From the NCBI RefSeq assembly GCF_003574395.1, contig NZ_QMJY01000018.1:58665-122664 (forward strand): DNA of 64,000 nucleotides, written 5' to 3'. The notes below the pieces were generated by a model. The model saw nothing but the letters and a program-made list of their open reading frames with translations, did no database searches and was not told where the DNA came from. The DNA is from Tabrizicola thermarum. Lineage in GTDB: Bacteria; Pseudomonadota; Alphaproteobacteria; Rhodobacterales; Rhodobacteraceae. A program made the translations under genes and the position numbers. Positions 16,809 through 25,610 of this stretch are shown here, piece after piece. Every line of letters begins with the position of its first letter. Position 1 is the first letter of the stretch.

Positions 16809-17798
16809 GTGACCTCTGCCAGCCCCGTTGCCCCCGACCACCCTGCCCAGACCGCGCGGATCGCGCATTACCCGGTCACCTTCTTTGCCATCGGCATGGG
16901 GATGATGGGCCTGACCCTGGCCATCCGTTCGGCCGAGCGCGCCTTCGCCCTGCCTGCGCAGGTCTCGGTCTGGGCGCTGGCGCTGTCGGCCTTCCTGCTG
17001 GCCGCCGTCGCCCTGGGCTATGCCGCCAAGGCGCTGGCTCATCCCGCCGAGGTGAGGGCCGAATGGAACCACCCGGTGCGCATCGCCTTCTTTCCGGCCA
17101 TTTCCATTTCGCTCCTCCTGCTGGCGGCAGCCCTCATGGAACCCATGCCGGCACTTGCCCATGGAGTCTGGCTGGTCGGAACAGTGTTGCAAGGCCTGCT
17201 GGCCCTGTCGGTCATCAGCGCCTGGATCGGGCACCGATCCTTCCAGCAGGGGCAGCTCACCCCGGCCTGGTTCATCCCGGCGGTCGGCAACGTGATCGTG
17301 CCGCTGGCGGGCGCGCGGCTGGGCTATACCGAGATCTCGTGGCTGTTCTTTTCCGGCGGGCTGATCTTCTGGATCGTCCTCCTGACACTGGTGATGAACC
17401 GGCTGATGTTCCACGACCCCCTGCCGGGCAAGATGCTGCCGACGCTGATGATCCTGGTGGCCCCGCCCGCCGTGGCCTTCACGGCATGGCTTCGGCTGTC
17501 GGGCGAGGTCGGCCCCTTCGGCCATTTCCTTCTGTCGGTGGCCTATGTCTTTGCCCTGCTCGTGGCAACGCAGGTGGCCAAGTTCCGCACCATGCCCTTT
17601 GCGCTGTCGTGGTGGGCACTGTCCTTTCCGCTGGCGGCGCTGACCATCGCCAGCTTCGGCTTTGCCGAGGCGGCAAGCTCGGCCGCCCACAGGGCGATCG
17701 GCGCGGGCCTCCTGGCCCTCCTGCTGGCGGTCGTTGCGGTGCTGATCCTGCGCACCGCCCTGGCGATCCGCGCCGGCACGATCTGCGTGCCGGAGTGA
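16809..17798 (+). CDS. TDT/SLAC1-family anion channel or transporter (TehA-like)
   Basis: 329-residue integral membrane protein with about ten hydrophobic segments, of the tellurite-resistance/dicarboxylate transporter (TDT, SLAC1) family. Typical landmarks are HYPVTFFAIGMGMMGLTLAI at the N-terminus, the charged loop AHPAEVRAEWNHPVRIAFFP and the middle TPAWFIPAVGNVIVPLAGAR. Start is GTG at 16809. It follows cydX by 76 bases in the same direction and could be cotranscribed with the oxidase. Substrate cannot be told from sequence; relatives move anions such as nitrate, chloride or sulfite. Confidence 0.82.
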   Translation: MTSASPVAPDHPAQTARIAHYPVTFFAIGMGMMGLTLAIRSAERAFALPAQVSVWALALSAFLLAAVALGYAAKALAHPAEVRAEWNHPVRIAFFPAISISLLLLAAALMEPMPALAHGVWLVGTVLQGLLALSVISAWIGHRSFQQGQLTPAWFIPAVGNVIVPLAGARLGYTEISWLFFSGGLIFWIVLLTLVMNRLMFHDPLPGKMLPTLMILVAPPAVAFTAWLRLSGEVGPFGHFLLSVAYVFALLVATQVAKFRTMPFALSWWALSFPLAALTIASFGFAEAASSAAHRAIGAGLLALLLAVVAVLILRTALAIRAGTICVPE

Positions 17799-18033
17799 CC
17801 CGCTTCAGCGCCGGTTCCTGCGCCGGTCCTGCAAGACCTGCCCTGGGAAACCTGCGCGACACCGTTACCCCACCAGGTCCCGCCCCGACAGCCTGGTCTT
17901 TGGCGGGCCGGGGCAGGCCCCGCCAGCCCCTTTACCAGTCGCTCGATTGTGGCCCGGGCAGGGCGCCACAGTGCTTGCTTTCGTTCTCTTGCCTTGACGA
18001 ACGGATCATGTCCGAATACCTGTCCCAGACAAC

Positions 18034-18107
18034 GCGGGCGTTGTGTAATGGTAAGACCTTAGCCTTCCAAGCTAAAGACGCGGGTTCGATTCCCGCCGCC
18101 CGCTCCA
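18034..18107 (+). tRNA. tRNA-Gly(UCC)
   Basis: 74-nt tRNA with encoded CCA. Acceptor stem GCGGGCG/CGCCCGC, anticodon stem TTAGC/GCTAA around loop CTTCCAA (anticodon TCC), T arm GCGGG-TTCGATT-CCCGC, discriminator T. Confidence 0.96.
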
Positions 18108-18228
18108 TCCTTCCTCCCGACCCCCGCCTTCGCGCTTTGCGCGCCAGTTTAGGGTCAACCCCTGCTCCGTCCCGGTCCGGTTGCCTTCGACGGACGGTCC
18201 GGTGTCCGTCGTATCAGTCGCGAAAGGC

Positions 18229-18251
18229 AGGTCGGCTGCGAAGCCTGACCT
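18229..18251. repeat. REP-like hairpin with CTACG tail
   Basis: AGGTCgGCTgcgaAGCctGACCT folds into a hairpin and is followed by ACG, the same shape (hairpin plus CTACGG) as the cluster near 41.0-41.3 kb. It overlaps the stop codon of the glycosyltransferase gene at 18250. Confidence 0.55.
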
Positions 18252-19002
18252 ACGCGGTCTTGGGTGGTTCCGCTTCGGGGAAGGTGACCACTCCGGTCGT
18301 GCAGTGAAGCGACCGGCCGGGGAAGACCGCGCGGTATTTCGCGATGAAGGCCTCGCGCGCCTGCTCGAACGTTGCGTCCTTGGTGCCGCCGCCATGATGA
18401 CGCAGGTGGAAGTCGATCACATGGGCGGACCCGCCCAGAAGCTCGGCTTGCAGGCAAAGGTCGGCGCCATAGAAATGGAACCCCCGCAGGTCGTAAGAGC
18501 CGATGACCGGCCGCGTCCTGCGCATCAGGATGAAGCATTCGTCCAGCGTTTCCACCCGCCCCGGGACCTCGCCCATCTGCCGGTCCTCACCCCAGGGGTC
18601 CGAGATGCGCATCCGCAGAAAGCGGCGGTGGTGCTTCTGGGGACGGTAGCGCCCGCCCGCCACCCCGGCCAGAAGCCAGTCGGGCTGCCTCCCGTCAAGG
18701 TCGTCCAGCGCGGCAAGAAGATCGGTGTATCCGGCATCCAGAAGCTCGATGTCGTCGTGACAGAAGACGACAAACCGCCCCCGCGCCTCGGCCAGAAGGG
18801 CCTTCTGCCAGCCATAACCGTCAAAGCGATTGAAGGCGCGGTTGTCGGCGGCAAGGAACTCGCTGTTTTCCGCCGTGAAGCCACCGCGCAGGAACGAGGC
18901 AAGAAGACGGTCGTACTTCTCCTGGCTGCGGACCAGCGCGCAGATGCTGAAATCGGGCCCGTCACGGCTGTCCGGTGTCACGAACCGGGGGGTGAGTGCC
19001 AT
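18250..19002 (-). CDS. Glycosyltransferase family 2-like protein
   Basis: About 250 residues with a GT-A type layout: nucleotide-binding start FSICALVRSQEKYDRLLASF, a middle region WQKALLAEARGRFVVFCHDD where the HDD takes the place of the metal-binding DXD, and a C-terminal acceptor region with DLRGFHFYGADLCLQAELLG and LRHHGGG. No signal peptide. An upstream in-frame GTG at 19029 overlaps the fabI stop, but the ATG at 19002 has GAGAGG four bases upstream and is preferred. Lies 23 bases after fabI in the same direction. Donor and acceptor are unknown. Confidence 0.7.
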   Translation of the reverse strand: MALTPRFVTPDSRDGPDFSICALVRSQEKYDRLLASFLRGGFTAENSEFLAADNRAFNRFDGYGWQKALLAEARGRFVVFCHDDIELLDAGYTDLLAALDDLDGRQPDWLLAGVAGGRYRPQKHHRRFLRMRISDPWGEDRQMGEVPGRVETLDECFILMRRTRPVIGSYDLRGFHFYGADLCLQAELLGGSAHVIDFHLRHHGGGTKDATFEQAREAFIAKYRAVFPGRSLHCTTGVVTFPEAEPPKTA

Positions 19003-19025
19003 GACCCTCTCACCCCTGCGCGGCG

Positions 19026-19814
19026 TCACAGATTCTCGGCCTGCGGCATGCCCAGGACGTGGTAGCCGCCGTCGACATGGATGATCTCGCCCGTGGTGCA
19101 GGCGCCGTAGTCCGAGCAGAGCCAGACGGCGGTGCCACCGATCGCCTCAAGCGTGGCGTTTGATCTTAGCGGGGTATTGTCCTCGGTATGGCGGTATGTC
19201 GCCCGAGCCCCGCCGATGGCCGATCCGGCAAGGGTTTTCATCGGACCGGGGGAAATGGCGTTCACGCGGATCTTCTGCGGCCCAAGATCGTTGGCCAGAT
19301 AGCGCGTGGCCGACTCCAGCGCCGCCTTGGCCACGCCCATCACGTTATAGTTCGGCACCACCCGGTTCGAGCCCTGGAAGGTCAGCGTGATGAGCGTGCC
19401 GCCGTTCGGCATCAGGCTTTCGGCGCGGCGGGCAACATCGATGAAGCTGAAGCAAGAGATGTTCAGCGAATTCAGGAAGTTGCCTTTGGTCGTGTTGATG
19501 AAGCGGCCGGTCAGTTCGGTCTTGTCGGAAAAGGCGATGGCGTGAATGACAAAGTCGAGTGAGCCCCAGCGCTGGCCGATGGCGGCGAAGAGGGCATCAA
19601 GGCTGGCCTCGTTCGTCACATCGACGTCGATCAGGAAATCCGAGCCCACGCTTGCAGCCAGCGGTTCGACGCGTTTGCCGAACGCCTCGCCCTGATAGCT
19701 GAAGGCAAGACTTGCGCCCTCTGCCGCCAGCGCCGAGGCGATGCCCCAGGCGATGGAGCGTTCGTTTGCCACCCCCATCACCAGCCCGCGCTTGCCCTTC
19801 ATCAGATCGGCCAT
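19026..19814 (-). CDS. fabI: Enoyl-[acyl-carrier-protein] reductase (NADH)
   Basis: Last reductive step of each fatty-acid elongation cycle, cytoplasmic. 262-residue short-chain dehydrogenase-like protein with GVANERSIAWGIA near the N-terminus and the FabI active-site Tyr-x6-Lys in PNYNVMGVAKAALESATRYL. The open frame continues upstream through the fabB 3' end, but the ATG at 19814 preceded by GAGGAG matches the family start (MADLMKGKRGLVMG). It begins 11 bases after the fabB stop, so it is in the fabA-fabB operon. Being FabI rather than FabV/FabK, it should be of the triclosan-binding type. Confidence 0.95.
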   Translation of the reverse strand: MADLMKGKRGLVMGVANERSIAWGIASALAAEGASLAFSYQGEAFGKRVEPLAASVGSDFLIDVDVTNEASLDALFAAIGQRWGSLDFVIHAIAFSDKTELTGRFINTTKGNFLNSLNISCFSFIDVARRAESLMPNGGTLITLTFQGSNRVVPNYNVMGVAKAALESATRYLANDLGPQKIRVNAISPGPMKTLAGSAIGGARATYRHTEDNTPLRSNATLEAIGGTAVWLCSDYGACTTGEIIHVDGGYHVLGMPQAENL

Positions 19815-19825
19815 GCTGTGGCTCC

Positions 19826-21055
19826 TCAGGAGAGATATTTCGACATGACGAGTGTGGCATTGGTGCCGCCGAAGCCGAAGCTGTTGGATAGCACCGAGTC
19901 CAGCTGAACGTTGTCGCGCATCGTGGTGACGATTTCCGCCGGGTCCAGTGCGGGGTCCAGCGTTTCGACATTGGCCGAGGCCGCGATGAAGTTGCCGTTC
20001 AGCATGATGAGCGAAAAGATCGCCTCCCACACGCCAGCGCCGCCAAGACAGTGGCCGGTCAGCGATTTCGTGGACGCGATGGGTGGGGTCTGGCCTTTGC
20101 CGAAGACGCGGCGGATCGCCTCGACCTCGGTCACGTCGCCGACCTGAGTCGAGGTTCCGTGGCTGTTGATATAGTCGATGCGGCGGTCTTTCGGCAGCGT
20201 GGAAAGGGCAAGCCGCATCGCCCGTTCGCCGCCCTCGCCACTGGGGGCGACCATGTCGTAGCCGTCCGAGGTGGCACCGTAGCCGGTGACCTCGGCATAG
20301 ATCTTCGCGCCGCGGGCTTTCGCGTGTTCCAGCTCTTCCAGCACCACGATGCCGCCGCCGCCTGCGATGACAAAGCCGTCGCGGTTGGCGTCATAGGTGC
20401 GCGAGGCGCGCTCGGGCGTGTCGTTGTATTTGGACGACATCGCCCCCATCGCGTCGAAGAGGCAGGAGAGCGTCCAGTCCAGCTCCTCGCCCCCGCCGGC
20501 AAAGACGATGTCCTGCTTGCCCATCTGGATCAGTTCGGTCCCGTTGCCGATGCAATGCGCGGATGTCGAGCAGGCCGAAGTGATGGAATAGTTCACGCCC
20601 TTGATCCTGAACGGAGTGGCGAGGCAGGCGGACACGGTCGAGGACATGCCCTTGGTCACGCCGAAGGGACCGATGCGTTTCGGCGCGCCGGTTTCGCGCA
20701 CGATGTTGTGCGCCTTGAAGAAGGATTTGGTCGAGGGCCCGCCCGAGCCGACGATGATCCCGGTCCGTTCGTTCGAGATGTCGGATTCCGACAGGCCGCT
20801 GTCCTTCACCGCCTGGTCCATCGCGATGAAGGTATAGGCAGCCCCATCGCCCATGAAGCGAAGGTCGCGCTTGTCGATGTGGTCTTCCAGCACGATGTTC
20901 GGCTGGCCGTGGACGCGGCAGCGGAAGCCGTGCTCGGCATAGTCGGGGGCGAAGACGATGCCGGACTTGCCGGCGCGCAAGGACGCCTCGACCTCGGCGG
21001 CGGAATTGCCGATGGAGGATACGATCCCGATCCCGGTGATGACGACGCGGCGCAT
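19826..21055 (-). CDS. fabB: 3-oxoacyl-[acyl-carrier-protein] synthase I
   Basis: Condensing enzyme required for unsaturated fatty-acid elongation. 409 residues with the thiolase fold: N-terminal [17 protein letters not shown], active-site cysteine in [15 protein letters not shown], and the two catalytic histidines in [11 protein letters not shown] and [11 protein letters not shown]. The ATG follows GGGAGG. It acts together with FabA, encoded upstream in the same operon but separated here by a membrane protein gene. Confidence 0.95.
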   Translation of the reverse strand: MRRVVITGIGIVSSIGNSAAEVEASLRAGKSGIVFAPDYAEHGFRCRVHGQPNIVLEDHIDKRDLRFMGDGAAYTFIAMDQAVKDSGLSESDISNERTGIIVGSGGPSTKSFFKAHNIVRETGAPKRIGPFGVTKGMSSTVSACLATPFRIKGVNYSITSACSTSAHCIGNGTELIQMGKQDIVFAGGGEELDWTLSCLFDAMGAMSSKYNDTPERASRTYDANRDGFVIAGGGGIVVLEELEHAKARGAKIYAEVTGYGATSDGYDMVAPSGEGGERAMRLALSTLPKDRRIDYINSHGTSTQVGDVTEVEAIRRVFGKGQTPPIASTKSLTGHCLGGAGVWEAIFSLIMLNGNFIAASANVETLDPALDPAEIVTTMRDNVQLDSVLSNSFGFGGTNATLVMSKYLS

Positions 21056-21120
21056 GGGGCCTCCCTTGGTGACTTATGGCCTGTTTAGGGCAGAGGGGGG
21101 GAGGGGGCAAGGTGGTTGGG

Positions 21121-21552
21121 TCAGCTCGAAGCCCGGGCCGCCGCAATCGCCGCGACAAGCTCGGCTTCCTTCCGGTCGGCCATGGCAGTGCGGCCGAAGG
21201 TCAGGCTGACGGCGATCAGGTACCAGCGGAAGAACCAAGCTGCCACGATGAACATGACCACGAACGCAAGGATCGCGTGGATCACATAGACCAAGATCCC
21301 AAGCACGGCGCCCGTCGGGCCTCCAAATGCGACCAGCCCTTGGCTGAGAAGGAACAGCATGAGGCTGGGCAGGCCAGCCAGCAGAAAGAACCAGAATCCA
21401 ACAGCAAAGAGGATCGGGAAGATGGCCAGGGGCCCCATGCTTCGTGCGGCATTCAGCGCGCGCAGTTCACTCCTGTATCGGCGAAGTGTGATCTTCTGCC
21501 ACCACGGCAAGAGTTCGGCCTTCATCCATAGCCAGGACAGGACCGTGCTCAC
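21121..21552 (-). CDS. Uncharacterised membrane protein inserted between fabA and fabB
   Basis: 143-residue protein I do not recognise. A cationic, Trp-containing N-terminus ([20 protein letters not shown]) is followed by three strongly hydrophobic segments: [19 protein letters not shown], then a segment around [14 protein letters not shown] and a long one from [20 protein letters not shown] to FFRWYLI. The tail is charged and Ala-rich. The start is GTG overlapping the fabA stop (GTGA), so it is translationally coupled to fabA, with fabB starting 65 bases after its stop. Placement suggests a link to membrane lipid synthesis, but no function can be assigned. Confidence 0.75.
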   Translation of the reverse strand: MSTVLSWLWMKAELLPWWQKITLRRYRSELRALNAARSMGPLAIFPILFAVGFWFFLLAGLPSLMLFLLSQGLVAFGGPTGAVLGILVYVIHAILAFVVMFIVAAWFFRWYLIAVSLTFGRTAMADRKEAELVAAIAAARASS

Positions 21553-22058
21553 GCCGCGCTCAGCGCGACCTTCATGTCCTTGACGAGGTAGATCACCTCG
21601 CCATCCGCCTCGACGCGCCCGTCGGCCACGCCCATGGTCAGGCGGCGGGTCTGCACCGCCTTGGTGAAATCGACGTAGTAGGTCAGCCGCTTGCGGTCCG
21701 GGCGGACCATGCCGGTCAGCTTGACCTCGCCCACGCCAAGCGCATAGCCGCGCCCCTGCCAGCCGCGCCAGCCGAGGTTGAAGCCGGTCAGCTGCCAGAG
21801 CCCGTCAAGGCCCAGACAGCCGGGCATGATCGGGTTGCCGGGGAAGTGACACTCGAAGAACCACAGGTCCGGGGTGATGTCGAACTCGGCCACCACATGG
21901 CCCTTGCCGTGTTCGCCCCGGTCTTCCGAGATGTCGGTGATCCGGTCCATCATCAGCATCGGCGGGGCGGGAAGCTGGGCATTGCCGGGGCCGAAAAGCT
22001 CGCCCCGCGAACAGGCCAGAAGTGCTTCCTTGTCGAAACTGGTCGGATACGACGCCAT
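21549..22058 (-). CDS. fabA: 3-hydroxydecanoyl-[acyl-carrier-protein] dehydratase/isomerase
   Basis: Bifunctional enzyme that introduces the cis double bond at C10, the branch point to unsaturated fatty acids. 169 residues with a hot-dog fold. The catalytic histidine is in [20 protein letters not shown] and the acidic partner lies in the same helix. The start ATG gives [20 protein letters not shown], the family N-terminus. First gene of fabA-(membrane protein)-fabB-fabI, and divergent from an MFS gene across 89 bases. Confidence 0.96.
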   Translation of the reverse strand: MASYPTSFDKEALLACSRGELFGPGNAQLPAPPMLMMDRITDISEDRGEHGKGHVVAEFDITPDLWFFECHFPGNPIMPGCLGLDGLWQLTGFNLGWRGWQGRGYALGVGEVKLTGMVRPDRKRLTYYVDFTKAVQTRRLTMGVADGRVEADGEVIYLVKDMKVALSAA

Positions 22059-22147
22059 CCGTGGTGGTCCCTCGTTTGCCCCTTCACCCTCCCTAGCATT
22101 CGCGGGCGAAGACTGGCAAGTCTGGCCGGACTTGATGGAGAGCGGGC

Positions 22148-23398
22148 ATGACGGCGTTGCAGCGGTTCATCATGGCCAGCGGGATGACGAACCTGGCGGA
22201 CGGGATCGCGGTGGTGGCCTGGGGGTGGATCGCCTCGCTTCTGACGCGGGACGCGCTGCTGGTTGCGCTGCTGCCAGTGGCGCTGCGCACCCCTTGGGCG
22301 CTGCTGGCATTGCCTGCGGGGCTGGTCACCGACCGGGTCGACCGCCGGCAGCTGATCCTGGGGATGGATGCGCTGCGGGCGCTGGCCTTCCTCGGCGCGG
22401 CGCTGGCCTTGTGGCTGGCCCTGCCGCTTGCCCCGGCGCCTTCTACGGGCGTCTCGTCCCCGGGTCTCTATGTGGCGCTGATGCTGGCGGCGCTGGTCGT
22501 CGGCGGGGCCGAGGTCTTTCGCGACAATGCCGCGCAGACCGTGCTGCCCGCGCTGGTCCCGCCTGAGAGACTGGAGCGGGCGAACGGCCAGCTCTGGAGC
22601 GTGGAGCTTCTGACCAACGCGCTGATCGGCCCGGCGCTGGGGGCGTATCTGATCGGGCTGTGGCTGCCCCTGGCCTTCGGGGTGAACGCGGCGGCATACG
22701 GGCTGGCGATGCTGCTGGTGGCGGGGCTGGCCGGGCCGTTCAAGGCCGTGCGGACGGACCGGCGCGGCTGGAGGGCCGAGATCGGCGAGGGGATCGCCTT
22801 CCTGCGCGGCGTGCCGCTGCTGAAGACCCTGGCCTGGACCACGGGGTTCTGGAACCTGTTCCACCAGATGATCGTGATCGGCGTCGTGCTGCATGCGCAG
22901 GAAAACCTGGGACTTTCGGCGCAGGCCTATGGGCTTACACTGGCGGGGGGTGCGGTCGGGGGCATTGCCGGCAGTCTCATGGGCGAAAGGATCGGGCAGG
23001 CCCTGGGGCCGACGCGGACGATGCAGTGGATGCTTCTGGCCTCCGGCCCGTGCTTCTTCGGCATGGCGCTGGCGCCGGGTGCCTGGACGCTTGGCACCTG
23101 CTTTGCGGCGATGGAGTTTTCGGGCTTTGTCTGGAACGTCGTCTCGGTCAGCACCCGGCAACGCTTGATCCCGGACGCATTGCTTGGCCGGGTGAACAGC
23201 GTCTACCGGCTTCTGACCTGGGGCATGATGCCGGTAGGACTGGTCCTGTCGGGGGTGGTGGTGTCGCTGGGAGAGTTGGTTGCGTCGCGCGGGACGGCGC
23301 TTGCGCTGCCATTCTGGGCGGCGGGACTGGGGTCCGTGGTGGTCACGATCCTTGTCTGGAGGGCTATCGCACGCGGATTTGTCGGGATTTCCCGGTAA
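22148..23398 (+). CDS. MFS transporter (EntS-like exporter family)
   Basis: 416-residue integral membrane protein with about eleven to twelve hydrophobic segments in two halves. MFS landmarks include the loop after segment 2-3 ([20 protein letters not shown]) and a repeat-like [16 protein letters not shown]. The build is that of the MFS_3/EntS-type exporters of siderophores and drugs. It diverges from fabA and is 72 bases before irr in the same direction, so an iron-linked role is possible. Substrate is unknown. Confidence 0.75.
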   Translation: MTALQRFIMASGMTNLADGIAVVAWGWIASLLTRDALLVALLPVALRTPWALLALPAGLVTDRVDRRQLILGMDALRALAFLGAALALWLALPLAPAPSTGVSSPGLYVALMLAALVVGGAEVFRDNAAQTVLPALVPPERLERANGQLWSVELLTNALIGPALGAYLIGLWLPLAFGVNAAAYGLAMLLVAGLAGPFKAVRTDRRGWRAEIGEGIAFLRGVPLLKTLAWTTGFWNLFHQMIVIGVVLHAQENLGLSAQAYGLTLAGGAVGGIAGSLMGERIGQALGPTRTMQWMLLASGPCFFGMALAPGAWTLGTCFAAMEFSGFVWNVVSVSTRQRLIPDALLGRVNSVYRLLTWGMMPVGLVLSGVVVSLGELVASRGTALALPFWAAGLGSVVVTILVWRAIARGFVGISR

Positions 23399-23470
23399 TC
23401 CGGTCGATTCCGCATTGAAACGGTCGGGATTGAGGCCCTATATCGGACACAGGATGTAGCGAGGCGGCCA

Positions 23471-23896
23471 TTGACCGGCACGGAACGCAGCGTGGAATGG
23501 TTGAGGGCGGGGGGCTTGCGTCCCACGCGCCAACGGCTTGCGCTGGCGGAACTTCTGGTCGGCGACGGGATGAACCGGCATGTGACGGCGGAAAGCCTTT
23601 ATGCGCTGTCCGCTGACGCGGGCGAAAAGGTCAGCCTGGCCACCGTCTACAACACGCTGCGCGCCTTCTGCGAGGCGGGCTTGATGAACGAGGTCGTGGT
23701 GGATGGCTCGAAGTCCTATTTCGACACCCGCACTGACGATCACCCGCATTTCTACTGGGAAGACACCCACGCGCTGACCGATGCCCCGGCCGAAGAGCTG
23801 GAGATCGCGTCGCTGCCGCAGGTGCCCGAGGGCATGACCGTGTCCCGCGTCGATGTGGTGATCCGCCTGCGCCGCGCCGAGGAGGGCGCAGCATAA
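23471..23896 (+). CDS. irr: Fur-family iron response regulator Irr
   Basis: 141-residue cytoplasmic Fur-family repressor. The DNA-binding domain shows LRPTRQRLALAELLVGDG and VSLATVYNTLRAFCEAGLMN; the following FDTRTDDHPHFYWEDTHALT resembles the heme/metal-sensing segment of alphaproteobacterial Irr and lacks the cysteine pairs of zinc-structured Fur proteins. Irr represses or activates heme and iron genes. The start is TTG at 23471, preceded by GAGGCGG; no ATG fits. A transcription terminator read from the other strand overlaps its last codons. Confidence 0.87.
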   Translation: MTGTERSVEWLRAGGLRPTRQRLALAELLVGDGMNRHVTAESLYALSADAGEKVSLATVYNTLRAFCEAGLMNEVVVDGSKSYFDTRTDDHPHFYWEDTHALTDAPAEELEIASLPQVPEGMTVSRVDVVIRLRRAEEGAA

Positions 23897-23920
23897 AAAG
23901 GGCGGGGTTGCCCCCGCCCG
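23895..23920 (-). terminator. Rho-independent terminator for the fasciclin transcript
   Basis: On the minus strand a GGGCGGGG/CCCCGCCC stem is followed by TTTTTAT. It lies about 25 bases past the fasciclin stop and overlaps the irr 3' end. Confidence 0.75.
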
Positions 23921-23943
23921 CACTGGTCACGAAACCTGTCGGC

Positions 23944-24486
23944 TCACTTCGGAACCAGCACCGTGTCGATGACGTGGATCACGCCGTTCGACTGGTCCAC
24001 ATCGGCGATGGTGATCGTGCCGATGTTGCGCGATTCCGACTAGACCATCGCCTTGTCGCCCTTGAACTTCACCGACAGCGCGTCGCCCGACAGGGTGCGC
24101 AGATTGGCAAAGCCGTCCTTGCCGACCTTGCGGCGCAGATCGGCCAGCTTCAGGTCTCCGGCCACGACATGGGCGGTCAGGACCTTGGTCAGCATCGCCT
24201 TGTTCTCGGGCTTGAGCAGCGTCTCCACCGTGCCGGCAGGCAGGGCGGCGAAGGCGTCGTTCACGGGCGCGAAGACAGTGAAGGGGCCGGGGCCCATCAG
24301 CGCGTCGACCAGGCCTGCGGCCTTCACGGCGGCAACCAGCGTGGTGTGATCCTTCGAGTTCACGGCATTTTCGACGATGTTCTTCGTCTCGAACATCGGG
24401 GCGCCGCCCACATCGGGATTGGCGGCGAAAGCAGAGGCGGCAAAGGCAGACAGCGCGACGGCGCCAAGAAGCGATTTCAGCGACAT
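23944..24486 (-). pseudogene. Secreted fasciclin-domain protein interrupted by an in-frame amber codon
   Basis: Signal peptide MSLKSLLGAVALSAFAASAF ending in AFA-AN, then a single FAS1 domain: NIVENAVNSKDHTTLVAAVK, the H1 motif PGPFTVFAPVNDAFAALP, and LTAHVVAGDL. After KGDKAMV a TAG stop appears (24042-24040), yet the same frame continues as SESRNIGTITIADVDQSNGV and IHVIDTVLVPK to a normal TGA at 23946-23944. That tail is the conserved C-terminal H2 part of FAS1, so the gene was intact until a single substitution. The truncated 148-residue product lacks the last strands. ATG at 24486 has GGAG seven bases upstream. A sequencing error is possible. Confidence 0.88.
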
Positions 24487-24592
24487 GGGACACTCCATTC
24501 CAGGACCAGCCGGATCATCCAGCTGTCACATCCCAAGGAACGGAGGCGTCAGAGCAGAAGTTTCGGCAAGCCGATCACGGATGCGTGAAGGG

Positions 24593-25462
24593 TCAGAACC
24601 ATTGCCCCGGCTCCATCAGGCCAAGGTCCATCAGCTGCTGGCTGTGCCACTCGAACTTGACAGAGTTCGGCCAGCGGAAGCTGTGGATCGCATGGCGCGA
24701 GCCGGGATTGGTCCGCAGCGCCTTGGCGGTGCGAAAGGAACAGACCGCTGCGGTCAGGTTGTTGTGCCAGCGGCAGGAATGGGTGTTCATCTCTTCGTCA
24801 GAGAGTGTGAAGTCCGGCAGAAGCCTCAGCCCCGGCCTGGCGCGGAACAGCGAGATCCGGTCGATCCGGCGCCGCGCATAGGGGATATGTTCCTCGAACC
24901 GCCAACGAAGGCCGCCATAGAAATCCAGCTGGCGTTCCTTGGGCTGCCATTCGTTCGCCGGGTCCTTGCGAGCCAGCGCGTAATAGCCCGAGCGGTCAAG
25001 CCAGGCATCGTCCAGCGCCACCGCGTCGGGGTGCAAGGCCAGGTCCCCGGCATAAAGGTCGATGACATAGGTCAGCATCGCCTGCCGCCGTTCCTCGGCA
25101 TGAAAGGCAAGCATCTCGCCCACGCTGCGCGTCTCGCAGAACGGGTAGAACAGGTATTCGGCGTTGTGGCAGTAGTGAATCCACGTCCCCGGAACGCGCG
25201 CGATCGTCGCGTTCACCGCCGAGACCAGCGCCCCTTCCCTGTAGACGTCGTACTGAACGACATGGACCGTGTTCTCGTGCCCGGGCAGGGCCCGCAGCGC
25301 TTCGGGGGCCAGAAGGATGACGTCACGAAAGCCGCGGGCCAGATGATGCGCGATGGTCGATGCGACCTCGACCCCGTCCTCGGCCAGGATCAGCGACAGC
25401 GGCCCCTTGCCAAAACCGGGGGGGGGTCGTTCCAGAAAGGCATCGAGGCTGGGGTAACGCAT
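24593..25462 (-). CDS. Glycosyltransferase-like protein, family unclear
   Basis: About 289 residues, cytoplasmic, no signal peptide. The N-terminal half reads like a nucleotide-sugar binding fold (LSLILAEDGVEVASTIAHHL, FRDVILLAPEALRALPG) followed by TWIHYCHNAEYLFYPFCETR and a YVIDLYAGDLALHPDAVAL segment with acidic residues where a DXD would be expected. The C-terminus has SFRWPNSVKFEWHSQQLMDL. Similar proteins in Rhodobacteraceae are annotated as glycosyltransferase family 2. The frame is open further upstream, but MRYPSLDAFLERP at 25462 is the plausible start. It diverges from miaB. Confidence 0.6.
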   Translation of the reverse strand: MRYPSLDAFLERPPPGFGKGPLSLILAEDGVEVASTIAHHLARGFRDVILLAPEALRALPGHENTVHVVQYDVYREGALVSAVNATIARVPGTWIHYCHNAEYLFYPFCETRSVGEMLAFHAEERRQAMLTYVIDLYAGDLALHPDAVALDDAWLDRSGYYALARKDPANEWQPKERQLDFYGGLRWRFEEHIPYARRRIDRISLFRARPGLRLLPDFTLSDEEMNTHSCRWHNNLTAAVCSFRTAKALRTNPGSRHAIHSFRWPNSVKFEWHSQQLMDLGLMEPGQWF

Positions 25463-25610
25463 GACGGGTCCATTGGTGGCGGCCCAAAGTCTGCGATCCG
25501 GCGGGCCGACGCAAGAGAGGTTCGGGGACGGGCGGCGGGTCGCCTGAACGCGGCGGTTGAGGCGGGGCCGGGGTTGCGATAGAAGCCCGACAGTTCCGAG
25601 GGCCCCGCCG

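Noticed and set aside
24040..24042. Pyrrolysine or other recoding at the fasciclin TAG
   Set aside because: No pyl genes or recoding element are visible and the residue position is ordinary; a nonsense mutation or sequence error is more likely.
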